DNA from: Morinoia aosen
Lineage: Eukaryota; Arthropoda; Malacostraca; Amphipoda; Talitridae
Assembly: GCA_030386875.1 (NCBI GenBank)
Contig: CM059559.1
Location: forward strand, 68,462,392 to 68,526,391
Reading direction: 5' to 3'
DNA: 64,000 bases
Position 1 is the first letter of the stretch. Every line of letters starts with the position of its first letter. The notes below the pieces were generated by a model. That model was not told where the DNA came from, ran no database searches, and saw only the letters and a program-made list of their open reading frames with translations. Below, piece by piece: positions 45,261-58,640 of the stretch. Position numbers and translations under genes: made by a program.

Positions 45261-48120
45261 TTTTTTTTTTAAATGGGGTCGAAAATTAAAGATTTTGGTT
45301 CCCTTACCTCCCCCCTGGGGGGGGATCTATTGTCCGTAGCGCCATAAAATTTTAGGACCGAATAGTCCACCACTTGAGGGTCCTTTTCCATCAAAAACAT
45401 GAAAAAGGACCATCGGAGAGAAAAAGGGCCTTTGGCGATAGTTCATTTAGTCGATGTCTAGCTCAACTTACTTTGAAAAGGCATATTTCACTCCAACCTC
45501 TGCTCCTTGAGTCAACCGCAATTCTGGCCAGTAATAACCTCATTCTGGTTCATGAATAAGTTTTATACACAATTGATAAATGTTTACCGCTCTAATGAGA
45601 GAATATCGATGACAGCAACATAGCATAGAAGACTGCAGTTACTTTAACGAGGTTGCTGTCGTAAAGAATGGAGTCAATGAGGAGAGGGAAAACTGAAGGC
45701 GTTAACTGAATCGTTCCTCGACATCGAGCTCAGATTTAGATAAATTGTCGCATTACCACACTGTGTTGACATCGATCAGCGTGATCGTCCCCAAATATTT
45801 CGCCATTTTTCTAGTTGAGCGAGCACTGAAGCCTTGGCGCTGGTGTGGCGGGCTAATTTCTACCGTGCGTGACATGGAGCGGTCAGATCAATAAAGAGGT
45901 TTCCGAGGTACATCAGCTCCCCTTCCCCACACCCTCCAAGTTCCTACGGGTGTCTATTGCACTGCATTAGTCAGTCCCTACCAAACATTCTTTGCGTGAA
46001 TTTCAGTCAGTCTTCGGCTCGGCCTTGCTCTTGCGCCTAGAATGACTCACTCGTCTGACCTTGGCCTCTGCCAACTTCGGGAAGTTTATTAAAACTCCTA
46101 CAGCCGCTGGAGCACCAAAAATCCGAGCATGATAACCCTTAAATTTGAGATTAGATAAAAAATTATTAGTTTAACCTAAAGCTACAAAATATGCATACAT
46201 TCAGGAAAAGCAACTTGATAAAGAAAGTTTTCCTGAAAGAAATGTAAATGTTTTTTTCATAAATTTATTTGTGTAATGCTTGAGTTAATGTAATTACATA
46301 AGTAGAAATGGCATTCATGCATCGATCAATGTCTGCAAAGTGTGGCATTTATGTGAAAGTGTTAGAATAAGATGTCGTGGCGTGCGAGAATGATTGATGC
46401 ATCTCACCGATCGAAGAGTCGGTTTGACGCTGCGTGTCGTTCGAACTGCCACATGACTGTCATCAGCACCGACAGAACCGAAGAGAACGAGACCGAGAAT
46501 GAAAATGATATGAAGAGCAGTGCTCGAAAATTTACCAAAAGCGAAATCTGTGATGAGCCCATAACTATAAAGATGTATGGCTGCGTTCACTAATACCACA
46601 CGTGTAAAAGACAAAGAGCTGAAATCCTCATTGACTTTATTTTCCGATGCGAACGCGCTTATACATGACGAAATGAACATAATAAGAACAAAAAATGAAC
46701 GACTATCTCAATACATTCATTCCTGTTCGTCGGAAGCAGGTGATCAAACTCAATGACTAAATTAGCTGCTTTGTGTTTTCGGAAGCATCCTCGAAATTGA
46801 TCAAGTACAAATTTTTCGTTGCCTCGTGCCACATCTACTCTTCCTTAAAGTGCGTCGATACCGTAATGGATTATTGTTTTACCTCTGCCACTTCAGATCA
46901 TTATCTGATTTGCTTCCTACCATACATGTATTGATTAATTCATCTACCGAGTTGTATACAGACACGTAGATAGTAGATATATTTAATAATGCGAAAAGAG
47001 CGGGAAACTGTGACGTGGACGGGTATTTCGTAGAACGTCTCATGTTTTGTTGGCGGAAATTCAGTGAACTTATCGAGTTTCCTTCGTGCATTGACCGGCA
47101 TGCCCAAAGAATTTGTAACTGTCATGCATAGCCTACGCGAACTCTAAACAAAAGGGAAGACCGACGTGGGCGATATGATGTCGACGTGGACGAGGTAGTG
47201 TGAGAACCTATACTTGTTAAATTATACCCGGTTGTGTGCTCAGCATTTTTTCATATGATCGCTTTCCTCTGATTGCGTTTTACCCATCCTATCATTTCGT
47301 GTTAAATTTTTTTGGCGTAATAATTTGGAAGTAAAATGATTGGAAAGGCGTGTGTTTTTCGGGGATTGTTGGAGAGACTGTGTCTCTTGCGGGATTCCTT
47401 TGAGGTGAGTTGTTACATGGTGCATTTGTTCAGAGATTGGTGTTCTGTGTCGCATTTAATTCGGTTGTCAAATACTCATATGTTCATTCGTAAACGTAAA
47501 TGAAGATAATAATGAATTATCTATCATCCCATGTTGGCCACGATGAACGATGGTAGAAATACGTAGAACAATTACTGTTTCTATTTTCCTCTGTCCCTTC
47601 TTTCCTTTTCCTGTGTTCCTTTTACTTCTGGATTTTCCGTTTCCTCTCTGACTAAAATCTGAAGTTCAAAGCCCTCACATATACGAAGACCTTAACGTTT
47701 CGTGACAGAGCGCTCGGACGAAAAACCAGCGTATGATTGATGACATCAAATAGGCGTGTTCGTTTTAGTTTTGCTGCGATACACCTACTCTAACGTAAAT
47801 TATTGTTTCCTTCAGGCAATTAAAATAAATATTTTATGGATTTCAACTCTGATCACAGGAAATGTCTTAGTGATTATTAGTTTATGGAATAAATTTGTCG
47901 ATAAATTTGCTATTGAAAAAACTTACGGGGCCCTGCAGCGATAGAAATGAAAAATGTTAGCTGAGTGTGCAGGGAACGAATACATTAAGTCCTCCGTGGA
48001 AAAATGTTGAACATTCTTCATCTCAGAAAAACTTCTCATCATTCATTACGTTCCAAAAAAATGTTTAATCAGGACTTCGACCTGCTCCAGAACCTGGCGT
48101 GACAGATAACAACGGACAGA
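45261..48120. other. Interval with mixed composition, no recognised gene
   Basis: 45309-45328 has a C-run followed by a G-run that can pair. The stretch 45780-46100 is GC-richer but lacks a supported open frame. The open frame at 46315-46680 (minus) has no recognised motif. No repeats seen. Confidence 0.4.
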
Positions 48121-48129
48121 AAGCCATAG

Positions 48130-48610
48130 TAAAGAGAAAAATGGAAGATAAAAAGAGACAAGATGCATAAAGAAGAGAGGAGAAGAGAAGAAAATGAATG
48201 AGAAGAGAGGAGAAATAAGATAAAAGTAGAGAGGCGAGGAATATGGAAAAGAAAAAATCAAGAAAAGGTAATCAAGGCTGCGGGTAAAAGAAAAGAGAAA
48301 AAGAATATGAAAATTGGAAAAATGTATGAAAAAGGAGACGAAAAGATCAAAAGAACAAGATGAAAAAACGGGGGAAGAGGAAAAGAGGAAAAGAGAATTA
48401 AGAAAAGAAAATAAGAAAAGGAGAAGAGTAATTGTGAGAAAATGTAGAGAAGAAAAAGAAAAGAGAACTAGGAAAAGAAGAGAAGGAAAGGAAAAGAGTA
48501 TAAAGGAAAAGAAGGAAAGAGAAGAAACGAAGACAGAAAAGAAACGAGAAGTAAGGAAGGAAGGAGAGAAGAAGGAGGATAAAAGCAAAGAAAAAAAGCT
48601 AAAAATACGA
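48130..48610 (+). repeat. Purine-rich tract of about 480 bases
   Basis: The plus strand is almost all A and G (AGAAAAGAGAG-type sequence) for nearly half a kilobase. The long open frames over it, Lys/Glu/Arg-rich on the plus strand and Ser/Phe/Leu-rich on the minus strand, are composition artefacts. Such tracts can form triplex DNA; they also arise by slippage. Confidence 0.85.
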
Positions 48611-51600
48611 CAGACGAGATCAGAGCAGACGAGAGAATTGCGAATCCTGGCACTGTTAATGATAAAATGGCCATAGAAATCAAATTGAACAATTAATGGA
48701 GAGATTTTCGTACCCCTGATCCCGAATTCACCAAACGTCAAAAACCCAATGATTCAACAAAATGATTGCACCATACTCTTTTATGTTTTGTCTCATTTTA
48801 ATCTAAAACCTTATCAGATATAGGTAAAACTTTAAGGAGCGTTGCATTTTGCTATTGCGATTGACTACATTACAATTTGGTAGGTAGAACATGGGAACCT
48901 CTACTTGAACTCTAGTCATCAAACTGCATCAGCCAGAATAAATCGATCATCCCGAGGTGAGCCTGAAGTCAATGCGTCACCATGGAAATGTATAGTGGCG
49001 AGGTTAATTATTTCGCCGACGAGCATGCAGTATGAAGCATTAGCGATCGAACACGTCTTCATGCTCTTAACTACAACTGCAGCAACTCACGTTGTAAACG
49101 GAGGCGATGCAGAGAGCACAGCTATTGTTAAGATTCCAAAATTATACACCACTATTTTCAAAAATGCTGGGAGAACACAGTTAAGCTACCCAGATCCCAG
49201 AAAAAGTTCTATGCCAGCAAGCTGTAAAGCTAAGGGAGGGCGACCGAGTAGCGTAGTAGTGTGGGTTATGAAGTATCCGTAAAATGTATAGAATTAATAA
49301 TGACGCATCATTACTGTACAGCTCCACTTCTAAATGGCAATCGGAACTGCCTCTAAATATACAAGAGCAATGCCTCCATCAGTCCTGGAATGCAGGGGTG
49401 AGATACAGCGAGGGCGCGCCGCCGGAACGCAGGCAGACAGCGAGGCGCGCTGCGACCAGTCAAACGACCGGTACTCACGCTGCAAAACTCAACTGATGGT
49501 GGACCTAATAACGAATGCACTGGAACTAACAAACCACACTGAAAGCTATAATATGTGTAATATTTGTTTGCTTGAAACAATTTTGATCAGATATATAATT
49601 TGCAGTGATAAGGATACGACGCGATCAGGCCGACAAGATAGAACGTAACAGAACAGAATAAAACAAAATATGGGTCATTCCCTGGTAGTTTTCCAAGCCT
49701 TAAACCTGCGGTCACCAATCACACTCAATCCAACACCAAAGTAAAAGCAGAGGAGAAATAACAGCCGCCTGCACAGTCGTTAATTTCCACGCACAAGCAC
49801 AACCAGATTATTTTCAATAAGAGAAACGAAAGTATCGCAGATATGTGGCCCAATTATGTCAAACTATTTTGCCCACCGAGGCCTCCTATAGTGAGACTCA
49901 CCAACTCGTCTGTCATAAAGACGTCCGTTTTCCTCAGTATACCTTAAATAATTTTTCCCCCGCATTTTTAAAGACTCGCTTCAGTTGTTGAGTGGGAGAA
50001 AGTTTAGGCTTCAGGCTAAAAAACAACCCGAACAGAAAAATTGACTTGGTTGAGATCAAGCGATAAGCTGCAGGACATTTCCATATGCCAAACACTTGAA
50101 AATGTTCTTCACACCGCTCATGTGTCCTGTATGAGGTCTGAGAAGATGCGCTCTTTGTTGGGACGTGAAGTCCTAATTTTGTAAACACTTTTTAACTTTC
50201 TTAAGCATCAGTCAAGATTAGATTGATGTAAAAAATGTTGTTCTCTTTTTTCAACGAAAATTAAATTTAATGCTCTCGGCAATGACAGTTCACATTCTTA
50301 GCTTGGAAAGTTTTCGAAGTCAAACAAGTGTTCTTTGGGAGTCCATGTCTTCGCAAGGCAGTTTCCTATAAATTTGTCATTGTGGCAGTTACGCTTCGCC
50401 TCACAAATAAGTATTTTTATAAATAAATTCACAGCCATCAATGAATCTCTATCATTGTTTTTGTTCAAGAGAACCTTTGCTTTTTCGGTTGTTTTTGTTT
50501 TAAAAGTCTGTAAATTGATGGTGGATTAGCGAATGGTTGGTTTCGAGTTTAATACTTTATTGAGAACTTTCCTCTTACTATCTTTATTAATACTCCTTTT
50601 CGTACGACTAACTCCGTTATTTATTTACCACTTCATGTTTGGTTTGATCTCATGTTCGACAGCAACGACAATCGTAGGGTACGATGAGTGCAATTTCTAT
50701 GATGGTTGAGCCGATGGAGAGAGAGAGTGATGAACCACAGATTTCAGCGCCTTCAGAAATATAACGATGAGGTTTAGTTGTGTCTTATCAGCGATAGAGC
50801 TATGGTAGAAATTAGCTCATTGATTGGTGCACAATTACAGATATGGGAATAAATATGGAAAAAAATATTTCATTGCATTTACCATTGATTTAAAAATGTG
50901 AGAATCGGAAATTTTTTTTAAAATATTTGTATTTTTAAATAGAGATTAGCCTACGAACTTTGAGCCCAAGATGTCCTAACTAATCTTCTCTAAAACTTAC
51001 AACAGTGTGAGTAATACTCATGCTTAAGATATGTTTAAATGATTTTTGAGAAATTCGAACTAAACTTACAAAGGGGATAGTTAAATTTATCGTAACGAAA
51101 ATACTGCTATTCAGAATACTGATAAGACGATTTTTATCTAATCATAATTTTGTAATTACGTTCGAAGTGCTGTGAGAAGATATTGTGAAATAAATGAATG
51201 CCATACAAAATGTTATATTGGGATTTATTAATTTCTGCACATGCATGAACTGTGTACATGGATATTTCTCAAGAACTTCCAATTTGCGCGCATCATTTTT
51301 GAAAGGTGCAGGATTAATCAGAAAATTTTCCCTAGAGTTACTCAACAGATGGGCTAAAAGGACTGAAGTTAATCTGGCCAAATATAACTTAAGCTAAATA
51401 GATTGAATAAAACGCACCACTGCACATTTATGACTCGGTGACGTCACACGTGTCGTCGTCGTGACGTTACCTGATCGTTTTATACACCATTTTTTTGAGC
51501 ACTTTTAACTTTTTCCTATTGGGAGATTTTTCTGAAATTGAAGAAGAGTAAAAAATTAAATGTTTGAACAAAACCGTGAAAATTGAAGTAAATCTATCGA

Positions 51601-52271
51601 GTTTGTTTTGTTAATAACTAAGTCCGAGAAAATTAAGCCTTTAAAGAAAGGCCCTCATTTTGAGAAGCCCATGTGCTCAACTGCTCATGCTGCAATCTAC
51701 GGAGCGAAAGTCCCCGCCTCAAAGTGTGGATTTGCATCTATAAACATTCGTATACATTCCCCACAACAACGGTCACATCGTGGTGAGAGAGAAGTATTGT
51801 AAGGAAAACACTAAATCTTATCTTCTACTATGCTACTTTGAACTCGATATTCTTCTTAGAGTGTGAAAATTGCATTCTTTCTTCAAAGCCAAATTGTGAA
51901 AATGTCACAAGACGCCAGCCTCCCCGGTAATTTGCATCAACGAGGAAAATCAAGCCCGGGTTTGAGGAATGGCGTCACCTCCAAATTATGAAATACACAT
52001 GAGAATACTAGCTACAAAATGCTAAAAGACACAGCAAAATCTGTTAATGATTACAAATTACAATTACATGAAATCATTCGGTACCCTTAAAGCTTGCATA
52101 CCCGACTCACGCTCGTGATTTTTAGTTCGGTTTCTTCTGCTGTGACTTCTGTCGCCTAATTAATAGGACTAACATACACACACATTGATTTTCGTCAGTT
52201 GTATTCCAAAAAACGACATCTTAATACACATAGTGTTACCTCAACGCACAATACAAGGGACACCGAAGGCT
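48611..52271. other. Interval with unassigned open frames
   Basis: No recognised gene. The frame at 48905-49282 (125 codons) is GC-richer than average but has no family resemblance and no clear splice sites. 49400-49460 is strongly GC-rich. A CRE/E-box cluster lies at 51439-51470 (separate entry). Confidence 0.4.
51439..51468. promoter_or_regulatory. Adjacent CRE palindrome and E-box
   Basis: TGACGTCA (51439-51446) is followed directly by CACGTG (51447-51452), then GTCGTCGTC and a second half-like GTGACGTTAC. These are consensus sites for CREB/ATF and for bHLH proteins. No transcription start or gene is recognised nearby, so function is untested. Confidence 0.35.
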
Positions 52272-52924
52272 GATATGCATCGATTGATAGCCAACACAAA
52301 TACCTTGAATTAATGTCCCAGCATATGACTTATTTATAATGATTGGCTATCGACACATCAGCAATTACAGTGAAATTCCACCTTAATTAAAACCCATAAC
52401 AATGATTGGTACTAATCGGTGGCCAATAACCCTTTCACAAATTTAAACAACCTCAATTGACATCAACATGACTTAACCACATCCTACCATGAGTATTTTC
52501 TCAACAGTGTGCGTGCAACAATCACAACACTCATTCAGTTCCTTTTTCCAGTCAGTCATCGGTTCATTATTCCGAGCGATGTTGCATTTGCTAGGTATCA
52601 TTACAGTACACGAGCGTATAGACAGATGTACGGCTAATCGGTCTGATCCTTTCTAAATTCGATTCTCAACTCCCATCCTGCGAAATTGAATAATTGGCCG
52701 AATAACCTACGCAAATATTATTGATTCCTATTCTCCACATTATTTCAAGATCACCATCCATTTTTATTACATCAATTTTGGAATATCATTTTTCTACGAG
52801 GTTACCCTCCCGGCTTATCTCCAGATCATATCGGATTTTCTTTCTCTTAGATAGCCACGATATTTGTGCTACCTTTTTTTCCTAAATTTCTGATACATAG
52901 AGAAAAACATTCGTTACTAAAACT
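52272..52924 (-). repeat. 653-bp repeat, left copy of an inverted pair
   Basis: This is the reverse complement of 57987-58640 over its whole length, at roughly 85-90 percent identity by eye. Landmarks shared: CATCGATTGATAGCCAACAC at the outer end, CTCAATTGACATCAACATGA, ACGAGCGTATAGACAGATGT, GATATCATTT and CGGCTTATCTCCAGATCATA, then ATTTCTGATA near the inner end. Near the outer end GATAGCCAA and TTGGCTATC can form a hairpin. No open frame is conserved between the copies. I do not recognise the family. Confidence 0.85.
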
Positions 52925-55613
52925 TCTACCGATGAATCTTTAACAATTTTTTTAATTGCACATATTTTTCCGAGAATTTAAAACATGCTACACATATTCA
53001 TGCATATTTTTCCAGAGTAACTTTCCCAGTGAGAGACTCGGCTATTTACGCACTCGTCCGCCGTTGTATACCCCTTCGAAGTTGCCGCTCAACTAAGTTC
53101 CTCTAAGTTACAAGATGTGCTTGTGGGTATGTTTTTTTCGTCCCCTCTGCGAAAGAACCAATCATTTCGTAAGAATTTTAGAGGTGTTCGTTGAACTCCG
53201 CCTCAGACTGAATGTGGTTGTCCTCATTGGTTATTAGGAAGGCTGTTTTCTCCTCCTTTTAAAATTTAGATTTTAGGCCCTTTTTCTGCAACCCGTTACG
53301 CCCAATATTTTCTCGGTGCATTTCTTTTAGCAATTTACGTTCCGAAGTGCGAGGTTCACTTATCGCTAGCTAAATAAAGCGAGTGCTCAAGAACCCTCTG
53401 TGTCTCAAATTCCCTTAGTCACATTATAGAGTCTGGCCTTTGCCCTCTAAGGCGCCTGTTCTGAGGCTTTTCACATACTTTCTCGAGAAGTGACCACGAC
53501 CCTCTCAACACTACACACAGTTTGACAAAGCACACGACACAAAGCGCACAAACACACAACACAACACAACACAACGTTCACGCACGAGCACTCACTTTTG
53601 AAAGTTTTCTTATGCGACAAATTTTTACACAAAAGAATATTAATTAATGATACAAAACAACAGGGCAGCCTTGCAATAATTTCTAAAATCAACGTGGAAT
53701 AATTTCTAAAATCTACTGGGAATAAATTCTAAAAAATTGAACTGTTAATATATGAATCATTTAGTACTAATTTTTAATAGTTCGTAACATCCCCATACCG
53801 CTACCAAAAAAAAATTTACCTTACAAATTTTTACCGTATTAGCCTTGTGCTACTCGTTAGAACTAACTTGTCTTCAAGAGCTTATAACTCATTACACAAT
53901 AGTTTACCTCTACTTTGCATATTTTAATCCTAAAATTAAGGCCGCAGTTAATAGAAGTACATTACAATTAGGACTTCTCTACTTATCATAATTAGCGACA
54001 GCTTATGTGTGTAATTCTGTATAACATAGCCGAAGCAGTAATATACTATTGCAAAAAATTTTCACGCTTTGCGCTTCAATTTTCTTGAGCACATACCCTA
54101 CGATGCTCAGAAGCCCTAAATAATGGAAATTTTGTTCCCGAGACCCAATTTGTGTTGTTCCCGTCCTGAAGATTCACTTTCCATGTTTCGCACTCTCGAT
54201 TGGACGACTCCTTTCCTGATGTTCGCTGAATTTTTCCATCATTTTTTATACATTTTCCATAGTATTTATAGTTGCTCCATTCACGCTTCGATTATGATTC
54301 ATTCGCAGCAAGAGGTGTGAACCCTTCCGGTAATTTGTATTTAAACGATTTCACACATTCACACCCCCGTACGCAGAGTTTCACGTGTTCATTTGTAGAT
54401 TATTAACATTAATTACATGGTTCATTTAGCAAAATTTTTAAATAGTGTGTAACAAACAAAAAAATTCAATACTGATTCAAGTTCTAACGTACAAGGATAA
54501 GCTAATAATGAGGCAGATTTCGCCATAACAAGTCCTCAAGATTATATGAGAGGCATACGCACATCACTATCTCGTAACGACTTCCGAGGTAAGATAGCTT
54601 ACACTTGTCCGTTCCGCTTTTGGTTTGCTTCAATGAGGAAGAGCGAATTGTAATCCGCCTTTTGGGAACGGAAGTTGTGAAATATGCGGAGCTTCTCAGA
54701 AGACTTGCATCACTTTTTGAATTAAAAATTCGTCCTATAAGCACATTTTTTAAGAATAATATCAGACGTGATCAAATGCCTCGTCACAAGATGAAAATAG
54801 GGAACTTCCCTCCGCCAACCTCGTCCACGCGGGCCAGGCTCGGTTAGGTGTCAACATATTCCCCTCAGACATCCGTCTTTCTGGGCGTTCGTGGAAGCAT
54901 TGAGAATAATATTCTTCGATTTGGCTCAAAAATAGCCGTTCGTGATATAGTACAAAAATTACTAAATCACTCACCAAATGGAACTCTTTTTCCTACACAC
55001 CACACACACACACACACGGACGCGAAAGCTTGTGGCTCACTGGACAAAATGCAATGCTAATTTCAACAAAGAGATGAAAATTAATATCCAAATCGTACAC
55101 CCACATTTATTTCACAGACTAACAAACGAAGCGTGTACGTAATTTACACATATTATCTTGTATTACGAAGAAAACAAGTGAAATTTGAGGCAAATCCCTG
55201 TCCTACCCAACGCATGAATGAAATGTTTCATGAACCCTTTATTCTGTAAATTATTTGTTCATATGAGACTAATATTTACCATTTCTGGTCAGAGGTATTC
55301 GATTCAAAATATGTGGCTGCCATGACTTTCTCATTGGCAATTTTTCTGCGGAAATCTATGTTGACAAATTCCTTTTATTAGAATGACATCCCGAGTACCT
55401 CAAGAGTTTGTGATCGGACTATGATACATTGAACATTTACCGTAAAAAAATCTTACCTTTTTTTCAGCACCCATGACATGTATTTAAACCTATTCTTACG
55501 TCGTGAAGAGTCTCCGGTATTTTTTTTATGAGTCTTTTCTCTACTTCTTTGTGTTCAAAACTCATCCACAGGCGCAAATTCTAGAGCAAGAGCGTACAAT
55601 AATATTTTTTAAC
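52925..55613. other. Interval inside the inverted pair
   Basis: No recognised gene. It holds ACACA-type microsatellite at 53530-53575 and a CA repeat at 54998-55018. Open frames at 54502-54847 overlap on opposite strands and have no family match. Confidence 0.4.
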
Positions 55614-55892
55614 AATGAAGGCATCTACGGATGCTTTATTTCCAATCAAGCCTGACACATATCACCTCGTATATTGGATTTTCAAATGCCTTATAACTAA
55701 CGCCAGGACGCCATGACGCTTTCTCCCGGTCAAGACCGGTACCCATTTCAGACACCTGGGTAGAGTGGGGTATTGTGCTTGGAATTTTTCTCCTATACCC
55801 AACAGAGAAAATCGCCACCGCCAGCGCCGAGAATCGATCCCGGGTCTGCCGCACGACGGCAGAACCCCTAGCCACTTGCGCTATGGCTAGCA
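55614..55892 (-). mobile_element. tRNA-derived SINE, copy 2
   Basis: On the minus strand the head reads GCTAGCCATAGCGCAAGTGG, which contains a box A (TAGCGCAAGTGG), followed by TCTGCCG-TCGTG-CGGCAGA (a 7-bp stem) and a box B variant GGATCGATTCT. The body and the 3' end (AATAAA, then GCATCCGTAGATGC) match copy 1 at 23.0 kb closely. Identity outside the head stem is about 90 percent by eye, so both derive from one source family. Orientation is the same as copy 1. Confidence 0.85.
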
Positions 55893-57986
55893 CAATAATG
55901 CAGGTAACGAGTTAACAAATCGAAAATTCATGAAATGTACAGCTGATATTCATATATTCTCATTATCTAAGAGAGGTTATTTTATTAAATTCGCGCAAAA
56001 GAAATTTTACTTTCACTCTCAGTCTAATAATTCAGCATATACGAACTATTTTACCCTACACCAATGTGCCACTGTTTTTATGAGTGTTATTATTCAATAT
56101 ATTTACAGCCATTTCGAATCCTGAAATAACTTGTAATATCTAAAATAACCTTTCTCTCAAACTTTTGAAGACACATTCACATATGGGCTTCCATGACACA
56201 CATGTGCGTTTACCAAAGTTATTTATGTTAAAACATTTTAAAAACCAATGTTATGCCTTGTAAGTATCAACTTTTTTGGAAATGAACTGTTATTTCTTTT
56301 TACTTTTTACTTTAAATATATGCTCCCGTGCTTATCTTTTTAAATTTTTTTCTTAATTTTTTTGTTAGTGCATCTTTTCATTTTCTGTCACTCTCAACTA
56401 CGACTATTTCAACATAATGCTTCAGTTTTTGCTTCGATGTGTGGCAAAGACTCACAAAAATCACAGATTCTTTTACAGTTTTTAATAAAATAATGTGAAA
56501 CATTTTGGAGCATCATGATAGATGTTTACAAATTAATACACGTGATCTTTTGAGCTCCACGGCTCATCTATTTTGGTTTTACATTTGGTACCTCCTTCCT
56601 CGATGATGTTTTTTTCAAAATTTAAACTCATTTTCATAAGTTTTTACTCAGTGAACTCTATTTCTTTCGTTTATATCACAATTTTTAGCTCGATTTCTAG
56701 ACAGACAGATCTATAATTATATTAGGGTAATTTATGCATTTTTAGGGTAATCTTGAACGAAGTTTTAGGGTAGGAACTTTCACAATTCTTCGATGAGATT
56801 TGGTCGAAGTGACCTACTGAGTTGGGAGTGTTCGAAAGTGTTAAAACATTGAATTTGCCAAACTACATCCCATGTAGTCGTTAATTTATTGAAGAAGCAT
56901 AAATTGAGTATCACGTGAATTCAGCAAGCCTTGTCTTATTTTCATGCGTCCCAAAAAAAAACAATAATCAATCTAAGCGTGATCACATATGCCTTTAATT
57001 TATCGCAAGTTTGTTGAATATGAGAGAGTACGAAGAGTTAAGCTTATAATATAAAATTCTTGAAACTAAAATCAAAGTTTTAGAGGCATAGTGACTAAAA
57101 TATTAAGCTCATGTTCGAAATACATATTTAGATTTCTCTGGAGGATGACCCTATTTACTATAGTTTCGTAATTCTAAACTTTGTGTACTTGCAACCGGAG
57201 TGATATGTCGTAGTATCTTTATACTAGTTCTATTTGTGACATACAGAGGCAACTGCTTCTCTAGGTTTTGCTTGCATGTTCGGATTCATTTCAAAAACTC
57301 AGTAAAACTTAATTTGTATCGTATTACCACCGAAGCCTTCAACATAATTTCCTCAATCATAGAAGCGCTCTCGGCTATTTAAACTAAGGAAAACTCAGTT
57401 TACACAAGCATTAAAATTGGATTTATTCAAAATTAAATCATCATTTTCCTGAATAGCCTTCTTGATTATTCAAGTGTATGCTCGTAGCTCACGGCAGGTC
57501 GCATGAAAAAGTCACAGCGTGAGTGCCGCCGCGAGGAAGCTTGAAGCCGCCCCTTATCAGCCGGCATCATTGCTCCGCTATATTTAGGGATGTTTGCGAA
57601 TGAAATATGTCTGGGTCGCTCTCCGTTTCGCAAAGTTTACCACGCAGAGGCAGCCACAGTCTATGTAAATGATGTCAGTGCTATACTGGGTAGAGGAGCA
57701 GCTGGCAGGCGGCCTGCAGCTACCTCGGAGCGGAACTTCCACGTGTGCAATGCATCTCCCTGACGTCACGACAGGGGTGTAAAAACTCCAAGATGAATCT
57801 GAAGACTGATCAAAACGTAGCAAGGACCTCGCAATGTCTCTGTATGGGCTACAGTGAGCGTCTTATTCCGTACGAAGTGGCTTCGTTTACGGATAATACG
57901 CCAACTGAATGAACTAATATTCCTCATGTTTTTTGTTCGGAAGTGAAAGACGCAAATATTCGCTAATTTTGCGTAAATGAGTAACG
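55893..57986. other. AT-rich interval turning GC-rich, no recognised gene
   Basis: AT-rich without recognised content up to about 57470. The stretch 57480-57850 is GC-rich with CCGCCGCGAGG, a CACGTG at 57740-57745 and a TGACGTCA at 57761-57768, and looks promoter-like. No supported gene starts from it inside the window. Confidence 0.4.
57740..57768. promoter_or_regulatory. E-box and CRE pair in GC-rich stretch
   Basis: CACGTG (57740-57745) and the full CRE palindrome TGACGTCA (57761-57768) lie 15 bases apart in a locally GC-rich segment. The same two motifs are adjacent at 51.44 kb. No downstream gene could be identified. Confidence 0.35.
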
Positions 57987-58640
57987 AGTTTTATTAACGA
58001 ATGTTTTTTCTCTATTTATCAGAAATTTAAAAAAAAGGCGCACAAATATCGCGGCTACCTGAGAGAAAGAAAATCCGATATGATCTGGAGATAAGCCGGG
58101 AGGGTAACCTCGTAGAAAAATGATATTCCAAAATTGATGGAATAAAAATGGCTGGTGATCTTGAAATAATGTAGAGAATAGGAATGAATTCTATTTGCGG
58201 TAGATTAATGGGTCAATTATTCAATTTCGCAGGATGGGAAGAGTTCAGGATCGAATTTAGAAAGGATCAGACCGATTAGCCGTACATCTGTCTATACGCT
58301 CGTGTACTGTAATGATACCTAGCAAATGTAACATCGCTCGGAATAATGAACTGATGACTGACTGGAAAGAGGAACTGAATGAGTGTTGTGATTGTTGCAC
58401 CCACACTGTTGAGAAAAACTCATTGTAGGATGTGGTTAAGTCATGTTGATGTCAATTGAGGTTGTTTAAATTTGTAAAAGGGTTATTGGCCACCAATTAG
58501 TACCAATCATTGTTATGGGTTTTAATTAAGGTGGAATTTCACGGTAGTTGCTGAAGTGTCGATAGCCAATCATTAGAAATAGGTCATTTGCTGGGATATT
58601 AATTCAAGGTAGTTGTGTTGGCTATCAATCGATGTGTATC
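57987..58640 (+). repeat. 653-bp repeat, right copy of an inverted pair
   Basis: Partner of 52272-52924 in inverse orientation; the copies are separated by about 5.1 kb. The outer end here is followed directly by an A-rich run (58641-58665), which could be the tail of a retroposed copy; the left copy has no matching T-rich flank. No target-site duplication is evident. It may be an inverted-repeat element with 653-base ends or two independent insertions. Confidence 0.85.

Noticed and set aside
48046-48741. Open frames of 231 and 120 codons, Ser/Phe-rich and Lys/Glu-rich
   Set aside because: They lie on a purine-only tract; the protein composition follows directly from the repeat and no domain is visible.
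48905-49282. 125-codon frame in a GC-richer stretch
   Set aside because: No family resemblance, no start context and no supported splice sites; kept only as an interval note.
52272-58640. Pair of LTRs around a 5-kb retrotransposon
   Set aside because: The 653-bp copies are inverted, not direct, and there is no gag or pol sequence between them.
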